NCBI GenBank assembly: GCA_019347785.1
Contig: JAHWKQ010000031.1
Span: 1-14,141, forward strand
DNA: 14,141 nt
Direction of reading: 5' to 3'
Source of the DNA: Actinomycetota bacterium
Lineage (GTDB): Bacteria > Actinomycetota > Nitriliruptoria > Euzebyales > Egibacteraceae
Program-made: the position numbers and the translations under genes
Part shown: in pieces, positions 5,391-14,141 of the stretch
How positions within the stretch are numbered: position 1 is the first letter of the stretch
Layout: each line of letters opens with the position of its first letter
Notes under the pieces: model-generated
Databases searched by the model: none
What the model was told of the DNA's origin: nothing
Seen by the model: only the letters and a program-made list of their open reading frames with translations

Positions 5391-5418
5391 GTGGCAGCAA
5401 ACCTGAGCCAGCTATACT
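5391..5418 (+). promoter_or_regulatory. Putative heat-shock promoter of dnaK, HAIR-overlapped
   Basis: GTGGCA (5391-5396) and TATACT (5413-5418) are 16 nt apart. The -10 box is close to consensus and lies inside the HAIR-like operator, so bound HspR would block it. The -35 box is weaker. Confidence 0.5.
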
Positions 5419-5422
5419 CAGA
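5402..5422. promoter_or_regulatory. HAIR-like HspR operator upstream of dnaK
   Basis: The site reads CCTGAGC-N7-ACTCAGA and matches the HspR operator CTTGAGT-N7-ACTCAAG at 10 of 14 fixed positions. Spacing is exact and the inner CTGAG/CTCAG symmetry is kept. It lies about 100 bp before the start of dnaK, and hspR itself is in the operon. In Streptomyces and Mycobacterium, HspR bound to such sites represses dnaK until heat shock. Confidence 0.75.
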
Positions 5423-5427
5423 TAACA

Positions 5428-5455
5428 TTGCCGTCAGGTGTGCGCCCGCTACAGT
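5428..5455 (+). promoter_or_regulatory. Second putative dnaK promoter
   Basis: TTGCCG (5428-5433) and TACAGT (5450-5455) are separated by 16 nt, just downstream of the HAIR-like site. If real it would start transcripts near 5462 and give a basal or separately regulated level of dnaK, with the operator placed upstream of its -35. Confidence 0.4.
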
Positions 5456-5519
5456 GTGGGAATCGACCTGACGAAGATCACGGGTGGCGAACCGCGCCAT
5501 CGCGGCAGGAGGCATGTCA

Positions 5520-7382
<1,863 letters not shown>

Positions 7383-7396
7383 CGCCGAGGTGACCG

Positions 7397-7424
7397 GGCC
7401 CGGGGGACGACGCGCCCCCGGGCC
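7397..7424 (+). other. Strong hairpin between dnaK and grpE
   Basis: GGCCCGGGGG (7397-7406) is perfectly complementary to CCCCCGGGCC (7415-7424) around an 8-nt loop. No T-run follows, so it is not a classical terminator. It could stabilise the dnaK 3' end, mark a processing site or partly attenuate transcription, giving more DnaK than GrpE/DnaJ. Confidence 0.7.
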
Positions 7425-7446
7425 GCGTCGCGGCAGGACGGTGAGG

Positions 7447-8070
7447 ATGACCGACCCACGACCAGACGAGCCGGGCCGGCGGGCGGAGGCCCCGACCGAT
7501 GCGGTGGAGGAGCCGACGACGGCGCCCCCGGTCGGCGAGCCGGCGACGCCCCCCGAGGAGGAGCCCGAGGCGTCCGACGCGAGCCCGCAGGCCCCACCGT
7601 CCACCGAGGTCGACGCGCTGCGCACGGCCCTGGAGGAGGCCGCCGGCCTGCGCGACGAGTACCTCGACGCCCTGCTGCGCACGCGGGCCGAGTTCGACAA
7701 CTACCGCAAGCGCACCGCCCGGGAGCGCCTCGAGGCGCTGGACCGCGGCGCCGAGCAGCTCGCCGGCCGCCTGCTGGGCGTGCTCGACAGCTTCCGCTTC
7801 GCGCTGGACTCCGCCGAGCAGTCCGACGACGACCGGCTCGCCAAGGGTGTGCAGATGGTGCACGACGAGCTGGTCGGCGTGCTGCGCGCCGCGGGCCTGG
7901 AGGAGATCGACGCGCTCGGCCAGGCGTTCGACCCCGAGGTGCACGAGGCGATGCTGCAGGAGGAGTCACCCGAGCCGGTCGACGAGCCCGTCGTGGTGGA
8001 CGTCCTGCGCCCCGGGTACCGCTTCAAGGACCGGGTGGTGCGGCCGGCCACGGTCAAGGTCGCCCGGTGA
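7447..8070 (+). CDS. grpE: Nucleotide exchange factor GrpE
   Basis: ATG at 7447 is preceded by AGGA at 7435-7438 (8-nt spacing) and gives 207 residues; the longer frame from 7303 overlaps dnaK and is rejected. Residues 1 to about 55 are a disordered Pro/Glu/Ala-rich arm. A long helix follows (56-110) with LLRTRAEFDNYRKRTARERL (78-97), the dimerising coiled-coil signature of GrpE. The C-terminal beta domain includes GVQMVHDELVGVLRAAGLEE (136-155), DPEVHEAM (165-172) and the closing VLRPGYRFKDRVVRPATVKV. GrpE opens the DnaK ATPase cleft to release ADP. It is co-directional with dnaK (64-bp gap containing a strong hairpin) and dnaJ (36-bp gap). Confidence 0.96.
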   Translation: MTDPRPDEPGRRAEAPTDAVEEPTTAPPVGEPATPPEEEPEASDASPQAPPSTEVDALRTALEEAAGLRDEYLDALLRTRAEFDNYRKRTARERLEALDRGAEQLAGRLLGVLDSFRFALDSAEQSDDDRLAKGVQMVHDELVGVLRAAGLEEIDALGQAFDPEVHEAMLQEESPEPVDEPVVVDVLRPGYRFKDRVVRPATVKVAR

Positions 8071-8106
8071 CGACCGGCGGGAGGAGGGCCGTGACAGGAC
8101 GGGGCC

Positions 8107-9237
8107 ATGTCGGAGCGTGACTACTTCGAGAAGGACTACTACGCGCTGCTCGGGGTGAGCAAGGACGCGTCGCAGGCCGACATCGCCAAGGCCTACCGGA
8201 AGCTGGCCCGCAGGCTGCACCCCGACGTGAACCCCGACCCCCAGGCCGAGGCGCGCTTCAAGGAGGTCGGCGAGGCCTACGGCGTCCTTTCCGACGCGAA
8301 GAAGCGGGCCGAGTACGACCAGATCCGCCAGATGGTCGACGCGGGCGTCGGGTACGGGCCTGGCGGCTTCCCGGGCGGCGCTCCCGGCGGCGGCCCCGGC
8401 GGGGAGGCGTTCGACCTGGGAGACCTGCTCGGCGACCTGTTCGGCGAGCGCGGCGGCGGCTTTCGGCGCGGCGGCCGGGGGGGCGCCGCCGGGCCGCGCC
8501 GGGGCCGCGACGCCGAGACCGACGTGCGCATGTCCTTCGAGGACGCCATGGCGGGCGTGACCACGACCCTGCGGGTGGCGGGCCGGGCGCCGTGCGGCAC
8601 GTGCATGGGCTCCGGGGCGCGCCCGGGCACCAGGCCGGTGCCCTGCCCGACCTGCCGGGGCACCGGCAGCGTCATCAGCGACCAGGGCCTGTTCAGCTTC
8701 TCCGAGCCCTGCCGGGCGTGCGCCGGGACGGGCCGCCAGATCCCCGACCCCTGCCCGACCTGCCGTGGCGCGGGCACCCAGGTCCGCGACCGCGAGATCC
8801 GTGCGCGTATCCCCGCCGGTGTCCGCGACGGGGCCCGGATCCGCCTCAAGGGCCGGGGCGAGGCGGGCGCCAACGGCGCGCCCCCCGGTGACCTGTACGT
8901 CAACGTGCACGTGGACCCGCACCCGCTGTTCGGTCGCCGCGATGACGACCTGCTCATCACGGTCCCCATCACCTTCAGCGAGGCGACCCTGGGCGCGCAG
9001 GTGAAGGTCCCCACGCTGGACGAGCCCGTCACCGTCAAGGTGCCGGCGGGCACGTCGTCCGGGCGGACGTTCCGGGTCCGGGGACGGGGCGCGCCCACGC
9101 GGGGCGGGGGGCGGGGGGACCTGCTGGTCACCGTCGAGATCGCCGTGCCGCGTCGCCTCAGCCGCTCGCAGCGCCGGATCCTGGAGGACTTCGCCGCCAC
9201 CGACGAGACTCCCGTCCGTGAGCACCTGGGAGTCTGA
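8107..9237 (+). CDS. dnaJ: Co-chaperone DnaJ (Hsp40, type I)
   Basis: The 376-residue protein has all type I domains. The J-domain (9-73) carries the HPD triad at 38-40. A Gly/Phe-rich linker spans about 81-130. The zinc domain has four CxxC repeats (163/166, 180/183, 202/205, 216/219), followed by the C-terminal substrate-binding domains with IPAGVRDGARIRLKGRGEAG (235-254) and VPAGTSSGRTFRVRGRG (312-328). It delivers unfolded clients to DnaK and stimulates its ATPase. The J-domain has YYALLGVSKDASQADIAKAY, typical of the actinobacterial DnaJ located beside hspR. The start follows an AGGACGGGG stretch. The gene reaches hspR with no gap. Confidence 0.97.
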   Translation: MSERDYFEKDYYALLGVSKDASQADIAKAYRKLARRLHPDVNPDPQAEARFKEVGEAYGVLSDAKKRAEYDQIRQMVDAGVGYGPGGFPGGAPGGGPGGEAFDLGDLLGDLFGERGGGFRRGGRGGAAGPRRGRDAETDVRMSFEDAMAGVTTTLRVAGRAPCGTCMGSGARPGTRPVPCPTCRGTGSVISDQGLFSFSEPCRACAGTGRQIPDPCPTCRGAGTQVRDREIRARIPAGVRDGARIRLKGRGEAGANGAPPGDLYVNVHVDPHPLFGRRDDDLLITVPITFSEATLGAQVKVPTLDEPVTVKVPAGTSSGRTFRVRGRGAPTRGGGRGDLLVTVEIAVPRRLSRSQRRILEDFAATDETPVREHLGV

Positions 9238-9238
9238 G

Positions 9239-9691
9239 GTGGAAAGTGGTCGACGCCCCCGGCGGCGTGGCGAGGCCGGCCGTCAGGGCGCCGTCTACAT
9301 CATCTCGGTGGCTGCCGAGCTCGCGGGGGTGCACCCGCAGACCCTGCGCACCTACGAGCGCAAGGGCCTGGTCTCGCCGGTGCGCACCACGGGCGGGACC
9401 CGCCGCTACTCCGAGCGCGACGTCGAGCGGGTCCGGTTGATCCAGGAGCTGACGCAGGGCGAGGGCGTCAACCTCGCGGGGGTCATGCGCATCCTGGACA
9501 TGCAGGACCGTCTCGAGCAGGTGGAGCGGGACCTCGCCCGCGCACAGAGGTCGGCCGAGCGCCTGCGCGAGCAGATGCGCCACGAGCTGCGCGAGCAGCT
9601 GCGCCGCACCAGCGCCGAGCTCGTGCTGTACCGGCCCTCGGCCATCGAGCGCCACCGCCGGAGCTCCCTGCGGGGCGAGCCGCGCAGCTAA
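9239..9691 (+). CDS. hspR: MerR-family heat-shock repressor HspR
   Basis: Residues 19-90 hold the MerR winged helix as found in HspR: YIISVAAELAGVHPQTLRTY (20-39), ERKGLVSPVRTTGGTRRYSE (40-59), then VERVRLIQELTQGEGVNLAG (62-81). An Arg/Glu/Gln-rich coiled coil follows (92-125), and then a basic tail with no effector domain. HspR binds HAIR inverted repeats and represses dnaK and clpB, with DnaK as co-repressor in Streptomyces. GTG at 9239 is preferred because GGGAG lies 6 nt upstream and it starts just after the dnaJ stop. GTG at 9218 would overlap dnaJ by 20 bp and add seven residues. A HAIR-like site starts 1 bp after its stop codon. Confidence 0.93.
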   Translation: MESGRRPRRRGEAGRQGAVYIISVAAELAGVHPQTLRTYERKGLVSPVRTTGGTRRYSERDVERVRLIQELTQGEGVNLAGVMRILDMQDRLEQVERDLARAQRSAERLREQMRHELREQLRRTSAELVLYRPSAIERHRRSSLRGEPRS

Positions 9692-9712
9692 TCTGAGTGT
9701 AAGGCGCTCAAG
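9692..9712. promoter_or_regulatory. HAIR-like HspR operator upstream of clpB
   Basis: The site reads TCTGAGT-N7-GCTCAAG and agrees with CTTGAGT-N7-ACTCAAG at 11 of 14 fixed positions with exact spacing. It lies between the hspR stop (TAA 9689-9691) and clpB, 53 bp before the clpB ATG. HspR is known to control clpB in Streptomyces and Mycobacterium. Confidence 0.78.
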
Positions 9713-9725
9713 AATGGGCTATCAT
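9698..9725 (+). promoter_or_regulatory. Putative clpB promoter overlapping the HAIR-like site
   Basis: TATCAT at 9720-9725 is a reasonable -10 box. The best-placed -35 (TGTAAG, 9698-9703, 16-nt spacer) is weak and lies within the HAIR-like site, so repressor and polymerase would compete. Confidence 0.4.
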
Positions 9726-9749
9726 CGGTCCGGGTATCGAGCCGGACCG
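9726..9749. repeat. 8-bp perfect inverted repeat in the clpB leader
   Basis: CGGTCCGG (9726-9733) and CCGGACCG (9742-9749) are perfectly complementary with an 8-nt loop. The repeat begins right after the predicted -10 box and ends 16 bp before the clpB start codon. No T-run follows. It may be an RNA hairpin in the leader or a second operator. Confidence 0.7.
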
Positions 9750-9765
9750 CACGCATGGGGGTGTG

Positions 9766-12342
9766 ATGGACTTCGAGCGATTCACGGTGAAGGCGCGACA
9801 GGCGCTGCAGGCCGCCGCGCTGCTGGCCGGCGAGCGGGGCAACGCCGAGGTCGTGCCGCTGCACCTGTTGCACGCCCTGCTGGGACAGGCCGAGGGTCCG
9901 GTGGCGGCGGTCCTGACCCGGCTGGGCACGGCGCCGGCCGCGCTGCGCGGCGCCACGGAGCGCCGCCTGGGGACGCTGGCGTCCGCCCGGGGGGCCAGCG
10001 CCCAGCCGTCGCTGTCGCGGGCGGCGGCCCGTGTCCTGACCGACGCGCAGGAGCGGGCGGGGTCCCTCGGCGACGACTACACCTCGACTGAGCACCTGCT
10101 GCTGGCCTTGGCCGCCGACGACGGGGCGGCGGGAGCAATGCTGCGCGACGCCGGCGTCGACGGGGACGCCCTGCTGACGGCGCTGCGGGATGTCCGCGGC
10201 AACCAGCGCGTGACCAGCGAGACGCCCGAGGCCACGTATGAGGCCCTGGAGCGCTACACGCGCGACCTGACCGCCGAGGCCCGGGACGGCTCGCTGGACC
10301 CGGTCATCGGCCGCGACGAGGAGGTGCGCCGTGTCATCCAGGTGCTGTCGCGGCGGACCAAGAACAATCCGGTCCTCATCGGCGACCCCGGTGTGGGCAA
10401 GACCGCGATCGTCGAGGGCCTCGCCCAGAGGATCGTCGCCCGCGACGTGCCCGAGTCCCTGGCGGACAAGCGCATCGTCGCGCTGGACATGGGCTCTCTG
10501 ATCGCGGGCGCGAAGTACCGCGGCGAGTTCGAGGAGCGCCTCAAGGCCGTTCTGCGCGAGATCGAGGCCGCCGAGGGCCGCGTCATCACCTTCGTCGACG
10601 AGTTGCACACCATCGTCGGCGCCGGCAAGGCCGAGGGCGCGATGGACGCCGGCAACATGCTCAAGCCGCTGCTCGCGCGGGGCGTCCTGCGCATGATCGG
10701 CGCCACGACGCTGGAGGAGTACCGCGACGTCGAGAAGGACAAGGCCCTGGAGCGGCGCTTCCAGCCGATCCACGTGGGCGAGCCGAGCGTCGAGGACACG
10801 GTCGCGATCCTGCGGGGGCTGAAGGAGCGCTACGAGGTCCACCACGGGGTCCGCATCACCGACGCCGCGCTGATCGCCGCCGCCCGCCTGTCGGACCGCT
10901 ATCTGACCGAGCGCTTCCTGCCGGACAAGGCCATCGACCTCATCGACGAGGCAACCTCACGGCTGCGCATGGAGATCGACTCGATGCCCGCCGAGATCGA
11001 CGTCCTGGACCGGCGCGTCAAGCAACTCGAGATCGAGAAGGCCGCCATCTCGGCCGACGAGGAGGACGATCCCTCGGCCGCCGAGCGCGCCCGCGCGATC
11101 GAGGCCGAGCTCGCCGACCTGCGGGAGAGCCTCACCGGCCTGCGGTCCCACCTGCAGTCCGAGCGGGCCGCGATCGAGCGGATCCGCGAGCTGAAGTCCA
11201 CCATCGAGTCCGCGCGGGAGGACGCCGAGCGGGCGGAGCGCGACGGGCTGCTGCAGCAGGCCGCCGAGCTGCGCTACGGGCGCATCCCGGGCCTGGAGGC
11301 CGAGCTGGAGCAGGCCAACGCCGCGCTGGGGGAGCTGCAGTCCGAGCAGCGCATGCTGAAGGAGCAGGTCGACGCGGAGGACGTCGCCGGGGTCGTGGCC
11401 AAGTGGACCGGCGTGCCGGTCGCCCGCCTGCTGGAGAGCGAGCGCAGCAAGCTCGTGCGCTTGGAGGAGGTCCTGGCCGAGCGGGTCGTCGGCCAGCCCG
11501 AGGCCGTCAAGGCCGTCGCGGACGCGGTCCGCCGGTCCCGCGCCGGCCTGGCCGACCCCGACCGCCCGCTGGGCACGTTCCTGTTCCTGGGGCCCACCGG
11601 GGTGGGCAAGACCGAGCTGGCGCGCACGCTGGCCCAGTTCCTGTTCGATGACGAGCGGGCCATGGTGCGCCTGGACATGGGCGAGTTCCAGGAGAAGCAC
11701 ACCGTGTCCCGGCTCGTCGGGGCCCCGCCCGGCTACGTCGGTTACGAGGAGGGGGGCCAGCTCACCGAGCCCGTCCGGCGCCGCCCGTACTCGGTCGTGC
11801 TGCTCGACGAGGTCGAGAAGGCGCACCCGGACGTGTTCAACACGCTGCTGCAGCTGCTCGACGACGGTCGCCTGACCGACGGCCAGGGCCACACCGTGGA
11901 CTTCCGCAACACGGTCGTCATCATGACGTCGAACCTCGGGAGCGCCTACATCCTGGACCCCACCGAGTCCGAGGACGCGATCCACGAGCGGGTCATGGCC
12001 GCGGTGCGCCAGCACTTCCGGCCGGAGTTCCTCAACCGGCTCGACGAGGTGCTGATCTTCCACCGGCTGGACCGCGGGCAGCTGCGCGCGATCACCGACA
12101 TCCAGCTGGCACGGGTACGGGAGCGGTTCGCCCAGCGGGACCTGACCGTCGAGCTGACCGACGCCGCCCGCGACTGGCTGGCCGAGCGGGGCTACGACCC
12201 CGTCTTCGGCGCCCGACCGCTCAAGCGGGTGATCCGCAAGGAGCTGGAGGACAAGGTCGCCGTCGCCCTGATCGACGGGCGCGTCCGCGAGGGCGACACG
12301 GTCAAGGTCGACGCGGTCGGCGGCGAGCTCACCCTCGGGTGA
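9766..12342 (+). CDS. clpB: Protein disaggregase ClpB (Hsp100)
   Basis: ATG at 9766 is preferred over the adjoining GTG at 9763 because ClpB proteins begin MDFERFTVKAR; GGGGG lies 4 nt upstream. The 858 residues are full length. The N-terminal Clp repeat domain spans 1 to about 145. AAA1 has Walker A GDPGVGKT (206-213) and Walker B VITFVDE (273-279). The coiled-coil middle domain (about 405-525, Glu/Arg/Ala/Leu-rich) distinguishes ClpB from ClpC/ClpA. AAA2 has GPTGVGKT (609-616) and VVLLDE (677-682), and the C-terminus carries GARPLKRVIRKELED. It forms a hexamer that threads aggregated proteins through its pore together with DnaK. It has its own HAIR-like site and probable promoter, and its 3' end overlaps the next, convergent gene by 14 bp. 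Confidence 0.98.
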   Translation: MDFERFTVKARQALQAAALLAGERGNAEVVPLHLLHALLGQAEGPVAAVLTRLGTAPAALRGATERRLGTLASARGASAQPSLSRAAARVLTDAQERAGSLGDDYTSTEHLLLALAADDGAAGAMLRDAGVDGDALLTALRDVRGNQRVTSETPEATYEALERYTRDLTAEARDGSLDPVIGRDEEVRRVIQVLSRRTKNNPVLIGDPGVGKTAIVEGLAQRIVARDVPESLADKRIVALDMGSLIAGAKYRGEFEERLKAVLREIEAAEGRVITFVDELHTIVGAGKAEGAMDAGNMLKPLLARGVLRMIGATTLEEYRDVEKDKALERRFQPIHVGEPSVEDTVAILRGLKERYEVHHGVRITDAALIAAARLSDRYLTERFLPDKAIDLIDEATSRLRMEIDSMPAEIDVLDRRVKQLEIEKAAISADEEDDPSAAERARAIEAELADLRESLTGLRSHLQSERAAIERIRELKSTIESAREDAERAERDGLLQQAAELRYGRIPGLEAELEQANAALGELQSEQRMLKEQVDAEDVAGVVAKWTGVPVARLLESERSKLVRLEEVLAERVVGQPEAVKAVADAVRRSRAGLADPDRPLGTFLFLGPTGVGKTELARTLAQFLFDDERAMVRLDMGEFQEKHTVSRLVGAPPGYVGYEEGGQLTEPVRRRPYSVVLLDEVEKAHPDVFNTLLQLLDDGRLTDGQGHTVDFRNTVVIMTSNLGSAYILDPTESEDAIHERVMAAVRQHFRPEFLNRLDEVLIFHRLDRGQLRAITDIQLARVRERFAQRDLTVELTDAARDWLAERGYDPVFGARPLKRVIRKELEDKVAVALIDGRVREGDTVKVDAVGGELTLG

Positions 12343-14119
12343 CCAGCGCCGGCCGGCAGGCGCCGACGCGGTACAGCGCGTAGCCGTCGTCGGCGAACAC
12401 CTTGCAGAACCGGGGACTGGCGTCCAGCGACTGCAGGTGGCGCACCCGCTTGCCGTACCGCGGGCGCAGCCAGGTCTCGTGGTAGGCGACCTCCTTCCAC
12501 CGCTCGCGCTGCACGTAGACCCAGCCGGCCCCCAGGCGGCGCAGCATGCGCACGACCTGCTCGTCCGACGGCCAGGTGAGGTAGGTGACGAAGTCGGCCT
12601 CGGTGGCGTTGAGGCTGTTGTAGGTCGCGTTGTCGTTGTCGACGAAGAACATCTGCGTCGCCCGGACGCCGAAGACGCTGCGGTCGTCGTCGATGCGCTG
12701 GACCATCTCCGCGAACGGCCGGGCGTCGACCCACCGCTGCATGTCCTGGCTGAACATCGTGCCGAAGACGGCGTTGAGGCCCGCGCCGCCCACCATCAGC
12801 ACGGTCAGGGTCAGGGCGAGCGCCGCGCGGGGCACCGGACGGCCCCGCAGCGACCAGCGGCGACGCAGCAGCAGGTGGGCGCCGACGCCGGCGCAGATCG
12901 CCGCGCCCGGCAGCAGGGGGCTGAAGTAGCGGGGGAACGGCACCGGCATCTTGACGAGCATCGCGAGCAGCCACAGCGACGCGCAGCCGACGGCGAGCCA
13001 GCGGGCGCGCCCTCGGGCGAGCACGAGGGCGACGACGATCAGGGCCCCCGTCGTGCGCGCGGTGTCGCCGAGCACCTGCGCTAGGGGGCTGACGAAGTGA
13101 CCGAAGTACTCCAGCGGGTCGGAGAACATGCCCTGGTACAGGTTCCGGTTGATCATCCGCAGGTAGCCCTGCTCGATGAGGAAGTTGGTGCGGATGCGTC
13201 GGAAGCTGGTGAAACCGCCCTCGGCGTAGTTGATCATCGCCCGCGGCAGGAACAGCACGAAGGCGGCCAGGTAGACCCGCCCGGCGGCCCGCAGCGCCGG
13301 CCCCACCCGCGGCGCGATGGCCAGCAGCAGCAGCGGCGACGCGAGGAACAGCTGGCCGACGCCGTGGCTCTCCGCGCTGAGCACGAGGCACGCACCGGCG
13401 GCGACGGCCGTCCACCAGCGCCGGGCGCCGGTCCTCGCGGCGAGGGCCCGGTAACTCAGCCAGGCCCCGGCGTAGCCGAACGCCAGCATCGCGAAGTACA
13501 TGGTCAGCGCGGTGGCCTGAGCCGCGACCCAGTCCAGCGACAGCAGCGCCGCCGAGGCCAGCAGGCCCGCCAACGGGTCGCCGGTCGCCCGCCAGGCCAC
13601 GAGGCACACGATGCCGCTGAGCGCGAACAGGAAGACGAGGTTCACCGCGCTGGCCCCGGCGATGCCCCATGCGGCCACGGCGGGGCTGAGCGTGAGGTGC
13701 GGCATGAGCACCTCCTGGGAGTGCAGCAGGTGCTGCAGGCCGCCGGACCGCACGTAGTGCAGGGCGGCGAGCATGCGCGCGGAGTCGACGTACCAGGTCA
13801 CGTCGGTGTGCACGGCGGCGAAGGGCGCCGCCGCCACCGTCCCGAGGGCGAAGAAGACCCAGCCGCCCGGGGGGGCGGTCCATGGCCGGGCCAGCCGGCG
13901 CGCCACCGTCCCCGCCGTGCGCCGCCCCGCGGGCAGGGAGCGGGCCGTGGCCACCAGGGACACGCACAGGCCGCCGCCCGCCAGCAGCAGCGCCGCACCG
14001 GAGAGGCGGCCGACGCCGGGCGTGGCGATCCCGACCCCCTCCGCCAGCGCGACGGTGAGCAGCAGCGCCGTGGCGGCGGCGGCCAGCAGCCCCCGGGCGA
14101 TCTCCCGAGGGCCGGCCAC
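12329..14119 (-). CDS. Polytopic membrane protein, probable GT-C-type glycosyltransferase
   Basis: GTG at 14117-14119 gives 596 residues. The frame stays open to the window edge, so the true start could lie beyond it, although GGGG about 6 nt before the GTG supports this start. About ten membrane segments fill residues 8-455. The first large loop contains HTDVTWYVDSARMLAALHYV (104-123), with Asp106 and Asp112 placed like the catalytic or metal-binding acidic residues of GT-C enzymes. VPFPRYFSPLLPGAA (393-407) resembles their late-membrane motif. A soluble C-terminal domain (460-596) ends in FADDGYALYRV. Such proteins transfer sugars from lipid-linked donors to proteins or envelope glycans; the substrate cannot be inferred. 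Its last codons overlap the clpB end by 14 bp on the opposite strand. Confidence 0.65.
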   Translation of the reverse strand: MAGPREIARGLLAAAATALLLTVALAEGVGIATPGVGRLSGAALLLAGGGLCVSLVATARSLPAGRRTAGTVARRLARPWTAPPGGWVFFALGTVAAAPFAAVHTDVTWYVDSARMLAALHYVRSGGLQHLLHSQEVLMPHLTLSPAVAAWGIAGASAVNLVFLFALSGIVCLVAWRATGDPLAGLLASAALLSLDWVAAQATALTMYFAMLAFGYAGAWLSYRALAARTGARRWWTAVAAGACLVLSAESHGVGQLFLASPLLLLAIAPRVGPALRAAGRVYLAAFVLFLPRAMINYAEGGFTSFRRIRTNFLIEQGYLRMINRNLYQGMFSDPLEYFGHFVSPLAQVLGDTARTTGALIVVALVLARGRARWLAVGCASLWLLAMLVKMPVPFPRYFSPLLPGAAICAGVGAHLLLRRRWSLRGRPVPRAALALTLTVLMVGGAGLNAVFGTMFSQDMQRWVDARPFAEMVQRIDDDRSVFGVRATQMFFVDNDNATYNSLNATEADFVTYLTWPSDEQVVRMLRRLGAGWVYVQRERWKEVAYHETWLRPRYGKRVRHLQSLDASPRFCKVFADDGYALYRVGACRPALVTRG

Positions 14120-14141
14120 CGGCGCCCCGCGTGTGGCCCGC

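Noticed and set aside
12192..13967. Second long minus-strand open frame overlapping the membrane protein gene
   Set aside because: It lies in another frame of the same strand, is Arg/Ala/Gly-rich and shows no membrane or domain pattern, whereas the 12329-14119 frame has clear membrane segments.

Overview
The window is very GC-rich and reads as chromosomal DNA of an Actinomycetota bacterium. The main pointers are the HspR-type chaperone cluster in the order dnaK-grpE-dnaJ-hspR-clpB with HAIR-like operators, a dCTP deaminase of the bifunctional (dUMP-forming) type known from Mycobacterium, and an EtfD/FadF-like membrane iron-sulfur oxidoreductase. The exact lineage cannot be fixed from the sequence alone; nothing points to a plasmid or phage.

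Region 1 (1-875): the minus strand carries the start of a membrane protein running off the left edge (1-133) and a small uncharacterised helical protein (186-518). Next is a repeat-rich gap with one DnaA-box-like site, then a minus-strand tRNA-Gly(CCC) with its own promoter and a hairpin terminator that overlaps the tRNA 3' end.

Region 2 (876-4616): dcd (plus) and the iron-sulfur oxidoreductase (minus) converge, but about 1 kb lies between them, holding a small uncertain ORF and an OsmC-like gene. This segment is bracketed by two damaged copies of the dcd/oxidoreductase tail-to-tail junction. Each copy retains one intact gene end and one fragment of the other gene. This is a clear scar of a duplication or insertion and the most unusual structure in the window.

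Region 3 (4617-5385): a DUF192 lipoprotein, divergent from the oxidoreductase, and a 43-residue single-pass membrane ORF with a good ribosome binding site.

Region 4 (5386-12342): a complete heat-shock locus. dnaK is preceded by a HAIR-like operator that overlaps a TATACT -10 box. grpE, dnaJ and hspR follow closely. A second HAIR-like operator begins at the hspR stop codon, in front of clpB. DnaK/DnaJ/GrpE refold proteins, ClpB disaggregates them together with DnaK, and HspR (known elsewhere to use DnaK as co-repressor) would close the feedback loop. A 10-bp perfect hairpin separates dnaK from grpE, and an 8-bp perfect hairpin lies in the clpB leader.

Region 5 (12329-14141): a polytopic membrane protein resembling GT-C glycosyltransferases on the minus strand. 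It overlaps the clpB 3' end tail-to-tail by 14 bp, and its start lies close to the right edge.

No CRISPR array, transposase, integrase or defence system is visible. Apart from the scar in region 2, most of the window is ordinary core-genome content.
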